Positions 51,984 through 61,621 of a stretch of DNA of 64,000 nt are shown here, one piece after another. Location: contig OY759970.1 of the NCBI GenBank assembly GCA_963662965.1, forward strand, positions 3,968,001 through 4,032,000. The letters run 5' to 3'. The position numbers and the translations under genes were made by a program. The DNA is from DTWD01 sp963662965. Its GTDB lineage: Bacteria > Acidobacteriota > Vicinamibacteria > Vicinamibacterales > UBA8438. Each line of letters starts with the position of its first letter. Within the stretch, counting starts at the first letter, position 1. The notes beneath the pieces were generated by a model. The model had not been told where the DNA came from. It did not search any database and saw only the letters and a program-made list of their open reading frames with translations.

Positions 51984-52868
51984 ATGACTCGAGTGGCGCT
52001 CGCGCTTGTTGTCGCCGCGGTTCCCGTTGGGGCGTTCGCCCAGGAATCGTTCGAGCTCGGACCTGACTCGCAACGCCAGCCCGGGGTGCCTCGGGGCGAA
52101 ATTACCGAGCACCGGTGGGACGCCAGCACGGTCTACCGGAACACCGAGCGCGACTGGTGGCTCTACGTCCCGGCGCAATATGACGGCGAGACCCCGGCTG
52201 CGCTCATGGTGTTTCAGGACGGCGCCAGCTACGTCGACGAGACCGGCGACATTCGCGTCCCGGTGGTCTTCGATAACTTGATCCACGCGGGGGAGATGCC
52301 GGTCACGATCGGCATCTTCATCAACCCTGGGCATTTCACCGATGACCCCGTCGACGCCTCGGGCTCACCGTACCGGGCGCGGAACCGCAGCGCGGAGTAC
52401 GACACGCTGTCGGACCAGTATGCCCGCTTCGTAATCGACGAGATCATCCCCGAGGTCCGCAAGACCTATCGGATCACGGACGACCCAGACGGATGGGCGA
52501 TCGGCGGCATCAGTTCGGGCGGCATCTGTGCGTTCACCGTCGCCTGGGAGCGTCCCGACAAGTTTCGAAAAGTGGTGAGCCACGTCGGCAGCTTCACCAA
52601 TATTCGCGGTGGACACGTCTATCCTGATCTCGTGCGTCGCAGCGCGCCGAAGCCGATCCGGGTGTTCCTGCAGGATGGCTCACAGGATCTCAACATTCGA
52701 TTCGGGAATTGGTGGCTCGCCAACCAGCAGATGGCGAGCTCGCTCGAGTTTGCCGGCTACGACTTCAAGACGGTGTTCGGCGAGGGCGGGCACAATCTCG
52801 AACACGGCGGCGCGATTTTTTCCGACACGATGCGCTGGCTCTGGCGCGACTACGACGCGAAACCGTGA
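51984..52868 (+). CDS. Secreted esterase (Fes/esterase-D-like fold)
   Basis: A 294-residue protein with a signal peptide ending GAFAQ; ATG 51984 has GAGGTG just upstream. Alpha/beta hydrolase of the putative esterase/enterochelin-esterase type: RDWWLYVPAQYDGETPAALM, VFQDGASYVDE, YARFVIDEIIPEVRKTYRIT, nucleophile in AIGGISSGGICAFTVAW, FLQDGSQDLNI and His in GEGGHNLEHGG. It would cleave feruloyl-, acetyl- or siderophore-type esters. Immediately after the R1 repeat. Confidence 0.87.
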   Translation: MTRVALALVVAAVPVGAFAQESFELGPDSQRQPGVPRGEITEHRWDASTVYRNTERDWWLYVPAQYDGETPAALMVFQDGASYVDETGDIRVPVVFDNLIHAGEMPVTIGIFINPGHFTDDPVDASGSPYRARNRSAEYDTLSDQYARFVIDEIIPEVRKTYRITDDPDGWAIGGISSGGICAFTVAWERPDKFRKVVSHVGSFTNIRGGHVYPDLVRRSAPKPIRVFLQDGSQDLNIRFGNWWLANQQMASSLEFAGYDFKTVFGEGGHNLEHGGAIFSDTMRWLWRDYDAKP

Positions 52869-52913
52869 TCTAGAAGACTGTCGTCGTCGCTGGTCGGCGT
52901 CCACCCATCAGAC

Positions 52914-53738
52914 ATGTCGCTTGAGCCGGGATCGACGGTCGGGTCGTACGCGGTCACGGGCCATCTCGGCACCGGCGGGATGGGCGAGGTCTACCGCGCC
53001 CGCGACACCAAGCTCGACCGCGACGTCGCGCTCAAGGTGCTTCCCGCCGAGCGCGACAATCTCCCCCCGAGCTGGACGCCCGACGGGCAGCAGTTGACCT
53101 ATCTCTCCAATGCCGACGGGGCATACAGCTACTACGTGGCGCCGTTCGATGGAAGCCGCGCCCCCGACGCGCTCTTTTCCGATCCCCCTGGGCGATGCTG
53201 CTTTCGGGCCGTCTGGTCACCCGACCGGGAACACCTGGTGTATACCCACGAAGGTTCGGGCCTCGACGTCTGGATCCTGTCACGCGACCAGGCCCCGGCG
53301 CCGTTGATTGCCGGCCCGGCCAACGAGCTGCGGCCGGCGTTTTCACCCGACGGTCGATACCTCCTCTATGAGTCGGATGAATCGGGCCAGGTCGAGATCC
53401 ACCTCCGGCCCTTTCCGGATATTGAATCGGGCCGCCTGCTGATATCGGAGTCCGGCGGCACAAGACCGAAGTGGAGTCGGGGCGGCCGCGAGATCTTGTA
53501 CGCGACGCCTGAGGGGGTGATGCAGGTGCCGCTGTCGTACGATGATGGCGAACCAGCCGGTCTCACCGCGGGCCGGGCGACGATGCTTGTCGAGCTCGAA
53601 GGGATCGTCCGGTTCGATGTCTCGGCGGACGGCGAACGGCTGGCGTTCGAGCGGCAGCCGGTGGAAACGGCGGCCCGGGAGATCCGTGTTGTCCTCAATT
53701 GGTTCGAGGAGCTGAGGCGCCTCGTACCGGTGGAGTGA
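52914..53738 (+). CDS. Kinase N-lobe fused to PD40 propeller; catalytic core missing
   Basis: A continuous 274-residue frame. Residues 1-49 are a kinase N-lobe (GSYAVTGHLGTGGMGEVYRA, then VALKVLPAERDN). It then jumps directly into the C-terminal propeller (PPSWTPDGQQLTYLSNADG, WSPDREHLVYTHEG, FSPDGRYLLYESDESGQVEI, EIRVVLNWFEELRRLVPVE). The HRD, DFG and activation loop, juxtamembrane region and TM are absent, so it cannot be a kinase. The in-frame deletion keeps the frame open, so a product may still be made. Likely a decaying gene. Confidence 0.75.
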   Translation: MSLEPGSTVGSYAVTGHLGTGGMGEVYRARDTKLDRDVALKVLPAERDNLPPSWTPDGQQLTYLSNADGAYSYYVAPFDGSRAPDALFSDPPGRCCFRAVWSPDREHLVYTHEGSGLDVWILSRDQAPAPLIAGPANELRPAFSPDGRYLLYESDESGQVEIHLRPFPDIESGRLLISESGGTRPKWSRGGREILYATPEGVMQVPLSYDDGEPAGLTAGRATMLVELEGIVRFDVSADGERLAFERQPVETAAREIRVVLNWFEELRRLVPVE

Positions 53739-53757
53739 CCATGGTGGGGAGAACACG

Positions 53758-55395
53758 ATGAGGACGCAACGTCCGGTCGACCGCCGAGCCTTCCTCGCTG
53801 GATCGGCCGGCGCCATGGGAGCCGCTCTTTTCGGGCGGCTGCCGCTCGGCCTGATGGCCGAGCAGGGGGCGCCGCCGGCCGCGCAAGGCTGGGACAGCGG
53901 GCAGGTGCGGCATCTCCTCCCGCAGGTCAGCGACTCGCGAATGCTGATCAAGGCGTCGTTCAATCGCCCGCTGTCGGCCGCGCCGACGCTCCGGGTCGGC
54001 ACGGGGGAGGTCACCGGGCGGATGAACGACACCGCGGGCGAGCACTGGCAGTTCTACGCGACCGATCTCGAGCCCGGGCGGACCCACGCGCTGTCGCTCA
54101 GAGGGAGCGGCGGTGACTCGCTGTGCGAGCCGTGGTCGCTCGCGACGTTTCCCGCATCCGATGCGCGACCCGAGCGATTCCGGATGCTGTTCTTCACCTG
54201 CGCCGGCGGCCCGGGCGGGACGTATGGCGGCATCGGCGAGCGGAGCGGTTTCCTGCCGACCGCCATCCGCAATCGTCTGCTCCGGCGTGCGTTGTCGTTC
54301 GAGCCGGACGCCGCCGTCGCCAATGGCGACCATATCTACTGGGACCTCCACACCTGGCAAGGCGACGGCGTCGGCCAGCTGAGCGCAAGCGGCCAGCGCT
54401 CGAACTTCGATTTCTCCGGCTCGGTGTTCAGCGCGAGCAACGAGGCGGCGATGAAGGCGGCGGCCGGTCCGCAGATCGTCCCGGTCTATGGCACCGATTT
54501 CCGGTCGACGCCGATCTTCTTCCTCCAGGACGACCACGACCACTGGGAGAATGACGCGGCGAGCGACGAGATCGTGAACTTTCCGATCCCCTGGTTCCAG
54601 TTGCAGCTCGCCCGCGCCACGCAGCAGCTCTACTATCCCGAGTTTCTCCCAAATGCCGATCGTCCGGCGGGGCTGCCGTGGTCGGGCGTGAGCGACCGCG
54701 GCGATCTGTCCGAAAGTTTCGGCACGGTCCGCTACGGCAATTTGGCGGAAGTCGTGCTGTACGACGTGCGCCGGACGATGACGCTCAACGGCCCGACCGC
54801 GGTGTTCGTCGATTCCGAGGTGGAGAATTGGCTACTGGAACGGACGCGGTCGAGGGAGGTGCGACACCTGGTGCACGCGCCGTCGAATCCGTTCGGATGG
54901 AGCGCCGGCAAGTGGGGCGAGTGGTACCCCGACATCCTGGACCGGAATGCGGGTGCGCTCACGACAGCTGTCTCGAAGCCGTATTGGCAAGAGGGGTGGC
55001 TGGCGCAGCACGACCGGTTGATGGCGGCGATGTCGGCGCAGCCAGGCCGCGCCCCGCTGGTGATCAGCGGCGACCTCCATGCCATCGGCGTCGGGCGCAT
55101 GCATCGCGCCGGCTCCCTCGATTTTGGGGGGCGCCCCGTCACGACCGTGCTCAGTGGTCCGGTCGGGACCTCCATCCGCGGCTTCCCATCGGTGGTCCGC
55201 GGGATTGGCGCCACGATCCCCGAGCACCTCGACATGGAGGAATCGGTTGCGCCGATCGAGGACCACGGATTCACGATCGTCGACTTCTTGTCCGACCGAA
55301 TCGCGCTCCGGCAATTCAAATGGGACGTCGACCGACAGCCGCTCGACGCGATCGACACGCTGGAACCGTTCTATTCGACCGAATTGAGCACGTAG
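53758..55395 (+). CDS. Tat-exported PhoD-like metallophosphoesterase
   Basis: A 545-residue protein; ATG 53758; Tat motif DRRAFLAGS. It has an N-terminal fibronectin-like region (residues ~55-135: ASFNRPLSAAP, DLEPGRTHAL) and a PhoD-like phosphatase core: RMLFFTCAGG, AAVANGDHIYWD (metal), FFLQDDHDHWEND (metal), LYDVRRTMTLN, VISGDLHAIGVGRM (metal) and a C-terminal EDHGFTIVDF. PhoD-type enzymes hydrolyse phosphodi- and monoesters with Fe/Ca. It is complete. Preceded by the truncated kinase fusion. Confidence 0.85.
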   Translation: MRTQRPVDRRAFLAGSAGAMGAALFGRLPLGLMAEQGAPPAAQGWDSGQVRHLLPQVSDSRMLIKASFNRPLSAAPTLRVGTGEVTGRMNDTAGEHWQFYATDLEPGRTHALSLRGSGGDSLCEPWSLATFPASDARPERFRMLFFTCAGGPGGTYGGIGERSGFLPTAIRNRLLRRALSFEPDAAVANGDHIYWDLHTWQGDGVGQLSASGQRSNFDFSGSVFSASNEAAMKAAAGPQIVPVYGTDFRSTPIFFLQDDHDHWENDAASDEIVNFPIPWFQLQLARATQQLYYPEFLPNADRPAGLPWSGVSDRGDLSESFGTVRYGNLAEVVLYDVRRTMTLNGPTAVFVDSEVENWLLERTRSREVRHLVHAPSNPFGWSAGKWGEWYPDILDRNAGALTTAVSKPYWQEGWLAQHDRLMAAMSAQPGRAPLVISGDLHAIGVGRMHRAGSLDFGGRPVTTVLSGPVGTSIRGFPSVVRGIGATIPEHLDMEESVAPIEDHGFTIVDFLSDRIALRQFKWDVDRQPLDAIDTLEPFYSTELST

Positions 55396-55485
55396 TACGC
55401 GATTGTGGGATAATTCCCCAACATCAGAAGTGTGGCCATAACCAGACCCCGCGTTGCGGGACGCTATTCGACGAAGGACGACTCG

Positions 55486-56823
55486 ATGACCTTCAGGAGA
55501 ACCGTTTTGAAGACCACACACCCGCTTGCCGCCCTCGTGTTGGGCTCGGCCGTGCTCATGCTCCCCGGAGCCGCATCTGCGCAGACCGCCACGGCGGGGC
55601 CGACGTTTGCCAAGGATATCGCGCCGATTCTGTACGAGTCGTGCGTCAAATGCCATCGCCCGAACCAGATCGCGCCGATGTCGTTGATCAACTACCGCGA
55701 GGTCCGGCCGTGGGCCCGCTCGATCAAGAACAAGGTCGAGACGCGGGCGATGCCGCCGTGGCACCTGGATCGCCGCATCGGGATTCAAGACTTCCAGAAC
55801 GACCCGTCACTGACGGATGAGCAGATCGCGACCATCGTCGCCTGGGTCGACAGCGGGGCGCCCGAAGGTAATCCGGCCGATACCCCGACGCCGCCGCAGT
55901 TCGCCGACGCCGATGCCTGGCAGATTGGCGAGCCCGACCTGATTGTCCGGTTCCCGACCTACACGGTGCCGGATGCCGGTCCCGACATCTTCGGCAACCT
56001 GTTCACCGACATGAATCTCGAGGAGGACCGCTACATCACCTCGATTCAGACGAAGCCGATCGGCGACAAGTCACGTCAGGTGGTGCACCACGCGCTGTCG
56101 TATGCCGTCGAGCCGAGCGAAGAGGGCGAATCAATGGGCGGCGGGATGTTCCTCGTCGAATACGCCTCCGGCAAGCAGGCGGAAATCTATCCGCCCGATT
56201 CCGGGCTCCTGGTGCCCGGCGGCAGTCGGGCGCGGCTGAGCTACCACCTCCACTCCGTCGGCGAGGAGATCGACGCGGAAGTCGAGCTCGGTATCAAGTT
56301 CCTTCCGAAGGGGACCGTGCCGACGCACATCCGCTACTCGAAGCAGCTCGGCGGCTCGCAGGGGCAGGTGATCGGGGTCCTCGACATTCCCGCCGGGGAA
56401 GTCTCGCGTTCGGACGGGTATACGCTGCTGAACAAGGCGGCCCGGATCACGATGTTCCAGCCGCACATGCACATGCTCGGGCGCTACCAATGTCTCGAGC
56501 TGATCTACCCGACGCAGCCGGTCAGAACCGAAGTGGTGAACTGCGCCAATTTCGACTACAACTGGCACCTTAACTACAACTACACCGATGACGCGGCGCC
56601 ACTCGTCCCGGCCGGCACCATCCTGCACGTGACCAGCTGGCACGACAACACGGCGTCGCACCGTGGCAACCTCGACCCGAACAACTGGGTCGGCAGCGGC
56701 CAGCGCACGATCGACGAGATGGGATTCGCCTGGATCGGGTGGTACGACATGACCGACGAGGAGTACGAGGTGGCGGTCGCGGAACGTCACGAAAAGCGTG
56801 CCCAGACGGACAACAACAACTAG
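55486..56823 (+). CDS. Secreted cytochrome c plus copper type II (PHM-like) domain protein
   Basis: A 445-residue protein; ATG 55486 with AAGGA 8 nt upstream, signal peptide ending AASAQ. An N-terminal cytochrome (DIAPILYESCVKCHRPNQIA) is followed by a domain resembling the copper type II, ascorbate-dependent monooxygenase (PHM) fold: QVVHHALSYAVEP (HH copper ligands), SYHLHSVGEE, MFQPHMHMLGR (HMH), NYNWHLNYNY and HVTSWHDNTASH. Such genes are frequent in Acidobacteria and may oxidise hydrocarbons or peptides using haem electron transfer; function unproven. Confidence 0.83.
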   Translation: MTFRRTVLKTTHPLAALVLGSAVLMLPGAASAQTATAGPTFAKDIAPILYESCVKCHRPNQIAPMSLINYREVRPWARSIKNKVETRAMPPWHLDRRIGIQDFQNDPSLTDEQIATIVAWVDSGAPEGNPADTPTPPQFADADAWQIGEPDLIVRFPTYTVPDAGPDIFGNLFTDMNLEEDRYITSIQTKPIGDKSRQVVHHALSYAVEPSEEGESMGGGMFLVEYASGKQAEIYPPDSGLLVPGGSRARLSYHLHSVGEEIDAEVELGIKFLPKGTVPTHIRYSKQLGGSQGQVIGVLDIPAGEVSRSDGYTLLNKAARITMFQPHMHMLGRYQCLELIYPTQPVRTEVVNCANFDYNWHLNYNYTDDAAPLVPAGTILHVTSWHDNTASHRGNLDPNNWVGSGQRTIDEMGFAWIGWYDMTDEEYEVAVAERHEKRAQTDNNN

Positions 56824-56836
56824 CCGTACGTACGCG

Positions 56837-57736
56837 ATGTCGATCCATCTGAAATGCCTCACGTCGATTGTGCTCGTCGTCGTCATGCTCGGTGCGTCCG
56901 GCATGGCAAATGACGCGCGCGCGCAGGCCGAACCCCAGAGTTACCTGTTCAACACCGGCCAGACGATCCAGCCGGTCTTCGAGGGGTGGGCCCATAACCC
57001 CGACGGTAGTTTCAAGATGCATTTCGGGTACCTCAACCGCAACTACGTCGATCCGATTCACGTGCCGATCGGAGAGGCCAACCGGATGAGCCTCGGCGGG
57101 GACGACCAGGGGCAGCCGACACATTTCTACGCGCGCGTCAATCGCCGGGTGTTCAGCGTGACGGTGCCGGCTGACTTTGGGGACCGCGAGCTGATCTGGC
57201 AGGTGACAGTCGGCGACGAGACCTACCGCGCCGTCGGCTGGCTTCAGCCAGAGTGGGAGATTGCCACCAACCGGTTCAGGCGCTTCTTTGGCACGCCGGA
57301 GGAGCAGGCGGCGAACCAGGCGCCGACCCTCGAGGTGGAGGCGGCGAGCCGCAGCGCGGTATCCGACACGCTGACGATGACCGCGCGGGTCACCGACGAT
57401 GGACTGCCGCCCCCGCGCGATCGGAGCTTCCGTCGGCCCCCGACCTTGCCGACATTCGAGGAAGACCCCGACGGCCCGACGCTCCCGATCAACGTGCCAC
57501 AGATTCAGCCGGAGAACCGCAGCCAGCCGACGCGCACGCGAGTGGATGGGGTCAACGTCACCTGGAGTTTGTGGCGCGGCCCGATCGGGGTCAGCCTCGC
57601 CTCGCAGGGAGAGCCCGAGAACGGCGGCGCCACCGTCACGGCCCGCTTCTCGACGCCGGGCGAGTACGTCTTCCGCGTGCAAGCGTCCGACGGTCCCGCC
57701 ACAACGTCACAGGACGTGGTCGTCGCGGTGCGGTAG
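56837..57736 (+). CDS. Secreted protein with C-terminal PKD-like domain
   Basis: A 299-residue protein; ATG 56837 lies 13 bp after the cytochrome gene; signal peptide ending DARAQ. Residues ~35-155 include FNTGQTIQPVFEGWAHNPDG, FGYLNRNYVDPIHVPIGEAN, TVPADFGDRELIWQVTVGDE and VGWLQPEWEI, a pattern I have seen only in secreted proteins of this phylum. The C-terminal half (NQAPTLEV, GGATVTARFSTPGEYVFRVQ, ASDGPATTSQDVVVAV) is a PKD/Ig-like domain. Co-transcribed with the cytochrome/PHM-like gene and likely a partner of it. Confidence 0.72.
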   Translation: MSIHLKCLTSIVLVVVMLGASGMANDARAQAEPQSYLFNTGQTIQPVFEGWAHNPDGSFKMHFGYLNRNYVDPIHVPIGEANRMSLGGDDQGQPTHFYARVNRRVFSVTVPADFGDRELIWQVTVGDETYRAVGWLQPEWEIATNRFRRFFGTPEEQAANQAPTLEVEAASRSAVSDTLTMTARVTDDGLPPPRDRSFRRPPTLPTFEEDPDGPTLPINVPQIQPENRSQPTRTRVDGVNVTWSLWRGPIGVSLASQGEPENGGATVTARFSTPGEYVFRVQASDGPATTSQDVVVAVR

Positions 57737-57750
57737 CCGTCCTTCGGGCG

Positions 57751-57756
57751 TATACT
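57751..57756 (+). promoter_or_regulatory. Probable -10 element
   Basis: TATACT followed by CAGTC, 60 bp upstream of the secreted protein gene at 57817. Confidence 0.35.
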
Positions 57757-57816
57757 CAGTCTCATCGTTCCGTGCGACGCAGGTTGGTGACCGGACAGTG
57801 GGACGGGAGGTGTCAG

Positions 57817-58830
57817 ATGACTCGGCCATATTTCCCTGCATTCTTGTGCGTGATCGCGCTCATCGGGCTGGTGCCGGCCGGTGCGGCTGGCCAGACCGGT
57901 CCCCGCACGCCGTGGGGCGATCCCGACCTCCAAGGGACGTACACCAATAAGACCATCACGCCGCTCGAGCGTCCCGACGACCTGGGCGACAAGGAGTTCC
58001 TGACCGACGAAGAGGTCGCCTCCCAGGAGCAGGCGCGTCTCGACCGCAACGAGGAGCTGTTGCAGGCGGCACCGCGGCGGACGGTCGCCGGCGGTAACGT
58101 CGGCGGCTACAACAACTTCTGGCTCGATGGCGGCACGCGACCGATCGGCCGCACCTCGCTGATTGTCGATCCGCCGAACGGCAAGATTCCGCCGTTGACG
58201 CCGGGGGGAGCCGAGCGGCACGCGGCGCACGACGCGGCGTTTCCGGTCGACGGTCCGTTCGACTCCTGGGAAGACCTCGAGCTGAACGATCGGTGTCTCG
58301 TCTGGTCGGCCGGTCCGCCGATGCTGCCGAGCGCCTACAACAACAACTTCATCATCATGCAGGCGCCCGGATACGTTGCGATCCATGCCGAGATGATCCA
58401 CGACACGCGCATCATTCCGCTCGACGGCCGTGACCATCTGCCAAACTCCGTTCGTCAGTGGCACGGCGACGCGCGCGGGCACTGGGAAGGCGACACCCTC
58501 GTCGTCGAAACGAAGAACCTACGACGGACCGAGGCGAACGCCGCCGCCGTAGGCGGCGACCCGATCCTGCTTCGCGCGGCGAACGGCCGGACGGACGACA
58601 CCATCACGGTGACCGAGCGGTTCACCCGGGTCGACAGCGGGACGGTGAGCTACGAGTTCACGATCGACGACCCGACGCAGTGGACGCAGAGTTTCTCGGG
58701 CGAGTTCCCGTTCGCGGCGTTCCCCGCGAACGAGTTGGAGTATCTCTTCGAGTACGCCTGTCACGAGGGGAACTACAGCATGGTCAACATCCTCGGTGGC
58801 GAGCGCGCCAGGGAGAACACGGAGCAGTAG
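57817..58830 (+). CDS. Secreted Acidobacteria-type protein of unknown function
   Basis: A 337-residue protein; ATG 57817 with GGGAGG 7 nt upstream; signal peptide ending AAGQ. Paralogue of the N-terminal domain at 14690-16249: WGDPDLQGTYTNKTITPLER, EFLTDEEVASQEQARLDRNE, FWLDGGTRPIGRTSLIVDPP, RCLVWSAGPPMLPSAYNNNF, GDARGHWEGDTLVVETKNLR and YACHEGNYSMVNILGGERAR. The predicted protein ends 20 residues after the shared CHEGNY motif. Very common in secreted proteomes of this phylum; function not established. The Mo-enzyme gene starts 20 bp later. Confidence 0.75.
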   Translation: MTRPYFPAFLCVIALIGLVPAGAAGQTGPRTPWGDPDLQGTYTNKTITPLERPDDLGDKEFLTDEEVASQEQARLDRNEELLQAAPRRTVAGGNVGGYNNFWLDGGTRPIGRTSLIVDPPNGKIPPLTPGGAERHAAHDAAFPVDGPFDSWEDLELNDRCLVWSAGPPMLPSAYNNNFIIMQAPGYVAIHAEMIHDTRIIPLDGRDHLPNSVRQWHGDARGHWEGDTLVVETKNLRRTEANAAAVGGDPILLRAANGRTDDTITVTERFTRVDSGTVSYEFTIDDPTQWTQSFSGEFPFAAFPANELEYLFEYACHEGNYSMVNILGGERARENTEQ

Positions 58831-58849
58831 CGTCGCAACTCGGTAGGTC

Positions 58850-61621
58850 ATGGATCCGTCCAAGCCCTCCCGCCGCTCCTTCCTGAAAGGCACCGGCGGG
58901 GTGTTGGCCGCGACGACAGTCGCGCCGGCCCATCTGAGGGGGACGGAGGCGACGGCCGCGCCCGCGGCTGATGATGCCCCGCTGTCGCCGATCGAGGTCA
59001 CCGTCAACGGCACGATGCGTCGGGTCGAGATCCGCGACCACTGGACGCTCGTCGAGCTGCTGCGCGATCACCTCGGCCTGACGGGGACCAAGATCGGGTG
59101 CGACCGCGGCGAGTGCGGCGCCTGTACGGTGTTGTTGAATGGCCGGCCCGTCTACTCCTGCAGCCAGCTTGTGGCGTGGGTCGATGGGCAACGGGTCGAC
59201 ACCGTCGAGGGCCTCTCGGACGACGACGGTCGCCTCTCGGCGCTCCAGCAGGCCTTCGTCGACCACAACGGCCCGCAGTGCGGATTCTGCACGTCGGGTC
59301 AGCTGATGGCGGCGACCGCGCTGCTGGAAGACGGGTCCCAACCGAGCGCCGATGACGTTCGGCAGGCGCTGACCGGCAATCTGTGCCGGTGCTCCAACTA
59401 CAATGCGATCGTCGAGGCGGTGCGCGCCGTGGCTGGCACGGCTGTGCAGCCGGTGAGCCCTGTGACAACGACCGGCTTTTCGCCGCTCACGACCATTGGT
59501 CGGGTCACGCCGCGCGTCGACGCCGTCGAACGGGTGACCGGCCGGGCGATGTATACGGCCGACGTGCAGCTGCCCGGCATGTTGTACGGGCGTGTGCTGA
59601 GAAGCCCACATCCACACGCGCACGTCCGCTCGATTGACGTCAGTCAGGCCGAAGCGCTCCCCGGGGTCCACGCGGTCATCACGCACGAGCGCGCGCCCAT
59701 CGTCTGGGGCGCCGGCTCCGTCTCCGGGGGACGCCAGTACAACGATCACGTCAAGGCGATCACCAAGCATCGTCGCCGACTCTTCAACAACCCGGTGCGG
59801 TTCGTCGGCGATCCGGTGGCGGCCGTCGCCGCCATCGACCGGCATGTCGCCGAAGAGGCGCTGCGGTTGATCGACGTCGACTATGAGCCGTTGCCGTTCG
59901 TGCTCGAGCCCGAGGAAGCGTTGCAGCCCGACGCCGTCAAGATCTGGCCGGACGGCAACCTGTCACCAGACATTGACAACGAGCTAAAGCCGATGACGAC
60001 GAGTCTCGGCGATGTCGAGGCCGGGTTCGAGGCCGCCGATCACATCTTCGAGGACCGCTACTCGACGGCGTTCGCGCACGATGCGCAGATGGAGCGGCGC
60101 AGCTGTCTCGCCCAGTGGGACGGCGACAAGCTGACACTGTATACCCCGACCCAGGGGATCTCGAACTGCCGGCACGACACCGCCCGCGACCTCGGGATGC
60201 CCGACGACAAGGTCCGGATCGTCTGCCAGTACATGGGCGGCGGCTTCGGGAACAAGAACCAGAATCAAGACGCAGACCTCATCGCGGCGATGCTCGCCAA
60301 GGCGGCGTCGGCGCCGGTCGTGCTGGAGCTGTCACGGACGGAGGATTGGCTCGGCATGCACGGTCGCTGGCCGACCGTGCAGCACTACCGGGTCGGCGTC
60401 AAGAACGACGGCACGGTGACCGCCATCGTTCTCCGCGGCTACAGCGGCATGGGGGCCTACCGAAAGAACTCCGGCGGCATCAACGGAATCGAGCTGTATG
60501 GCTGCCCCAACGTCGAACGTCACATCTATCCCGTCTACACCAACCGGACGGTGTCCGGGAACTTCCGGGCGCCGACCTACCCGCAGGGGTTCTTCGGCAT
60601 CCAGTCGATGATGGACGACGTCGCGTACCGGGTCGGTCTCGACCCGGTCACCTTCGTGCTGAAGAACGCGCGGCGGCCCAGCGCCGACGTCGAGTTTACG
60701 AACTACGCCCTCGACGAGTGCATCGCGCTCGGGGCCGAGCGCTTCGGCTGGACCGAACGGTGGCGTTCGACGCCGGGCTCCGACCCTGGCCTGGTCAAGC
60801 GTGGGGCCGGGATGTCGTTCATGTTGTTCCGGTCGGGGCTTGGTCGGAGCAGCGCCATCCTCCGGGTCGATGCCCGGGAGCGCTACACGCTCTTCGTCGG
60901 CGTCACCGACGTCGGCGGCGGCGCGAAGACGACGATGGGGATGATTGCCGCCGAGGCGCTCGGGGTCCCGCTGTCACAGGTCGAGGTGGTCTCGGGCGAC
61001 ACCGACCGGTGTCCGTATTCGGTCGGCGAGTCCGGGGCTCGGACGACGGTGATGACCGGCACGGCGGTCGTCGAGGCGGCGCGCGACCTGAAGCGCCAGA
61101 TTGCCGACCGGGGCCTGCCGACGGGTCCGGACGTGTTGATCGCGTCGACCACCCCCACCCCCGACACCGACGGCAAGGTGCGGAACTGCTTCGGGGCCCA
61201 TTTCGTAGAGGTCGAAGCCGACACCGCACTCGGTCACGTGCGGGTCACCAAATACGTGGCGGTGCATGAGTCGGGCCGCATCATCAATCATCAGACGGCC
61301 AGGGACCAGATCCGCGGCGCGGCGATCCAGGGGATTGGACAGGCCTTGCACGAGGACCTGCTCTATGACGCTCGGAGCGGCCGTCCGCTCACGAGCGGCT
61401 TCTACGGCGGCCGCGTGCTGACGCATCTCGACGCCCCGGAGATCGATACGACGTTCATCGAGACCGACGATGGCTATGGACCGTTCGGCGCGAAGTACGT
61501 CGGTGAGTCAGGCATCGTCCTGGCGCCGGCCGCGGTCGCGAATGCGATTTTCAATGCGATCGGCCACCGCATGAAGGATCTGCCGATCACCCGCGACAAG
61601 ATCCTGGAGGCGTTGGGATGA
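58850..61621 (+). CDS. Xanthine-dehydrogenase-family enzyme: fused 2Fe-2S and molybdenum subunits, Tat-exported
   Basis: A 923-residue protein; ATG 58850 with GGTAGG nearby; Tat motif SRRSFLKG. Residues ~45-200 are a [2Fe-2S] pair domain (IGCDRGECGACTVL with Cys 84, 89, 92; then CGFCTSGQ and LCRCSNYNA). Residues ~215-923 are the Mo subunit (VDAVERVTGRAMYTADVQLP, YMGGGFGNKNQNQDADLIAA, GVTDVGGGAKTTMGMIAAEA, and the active Glu in YVGESGIVLAP). In CO dehydrogenase or aldehyde oxidase relatives the FeS and Mo subunits are separate; here they are fused. Probably a periplasmic hydroxylase/aldehyde dehydrogenase. FAD subunit follows with ATGA overlap. Confidence 0.9.
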   Translation: MDPSKPSRRSFLKGTGGVLAATTVAPAHLRGTEATAAPAADDAPLSPIEVTVNGTMRRVEIRDHWTLVELLRDHLGLTGTKIGCDRGECGACTVLLNGRPVYSCSQLVAWVDGQRVDTVEGLSDDDGRLSALQQAFVDHNGPQCGFCTSGQLMAATALLEDGSQPSADDVRQALTGNLCRCSNYNAIVEAVRAVAGTAVQPVSPVTTTGFSPLTTIGRVTPRVDAVERVTGRAMYTADVQLPGMLYGRVLRSPHPHAHVRSIDVSQAEALPGVHAVITHERAPIVWGAGSVSGGRQYNDHVKAITKHRRRLFNNPVRFVGDPVAAVAAIDRHVAEEALRLIDVDYEPLPFVLEPEEALQPDAVKIWPDGNLSPDIDNELKPMTTSLGDVEAGFEAADHIFEDRYSTAFAHDAQMERRSCLAQWDGDKLTLYTPTQGISNCRHDTARDLGMPDDKVRIVCQYMGGGFGNKNQNQDADLIAAMLAKAASAPVVLELSRTEDWLGMHGRWPTVQHYRVGVKNDGTVTAIVLRGYSGMGAYRKNSGGINGIELYGCPNVERHIYPVYTNRTVSGNFRAPTYPQGFFGIQSMMDDVAYRVGLDPVTFVLKNARRPSADVEFTNYALDECIALGAERFGWTERWRSTPGSDPGLVKRGAGMSFMLFRSGLGRSSAILRVDARERYTLFVGVTDVGGGAKTTMGMIAAEALGVPLSQVEVVSGDTDRCPYSVGESGARTTVMTGTAVVEAARDLKRQIADRGLPTGPDVLIASTTPTPDTDGKVRNCFGAHFVEVEADTALGHVRVTKYVAVHESGRIINHQTARDQIRGAAIQGIGQALHEDLLYDARSGRPLTSGFYGGRVLTHLDAPEIDTTFIETDDGYGPFGAKYVGESGIVLAPAAVANAIFNAIGHRMKDLPITRDKILEALG

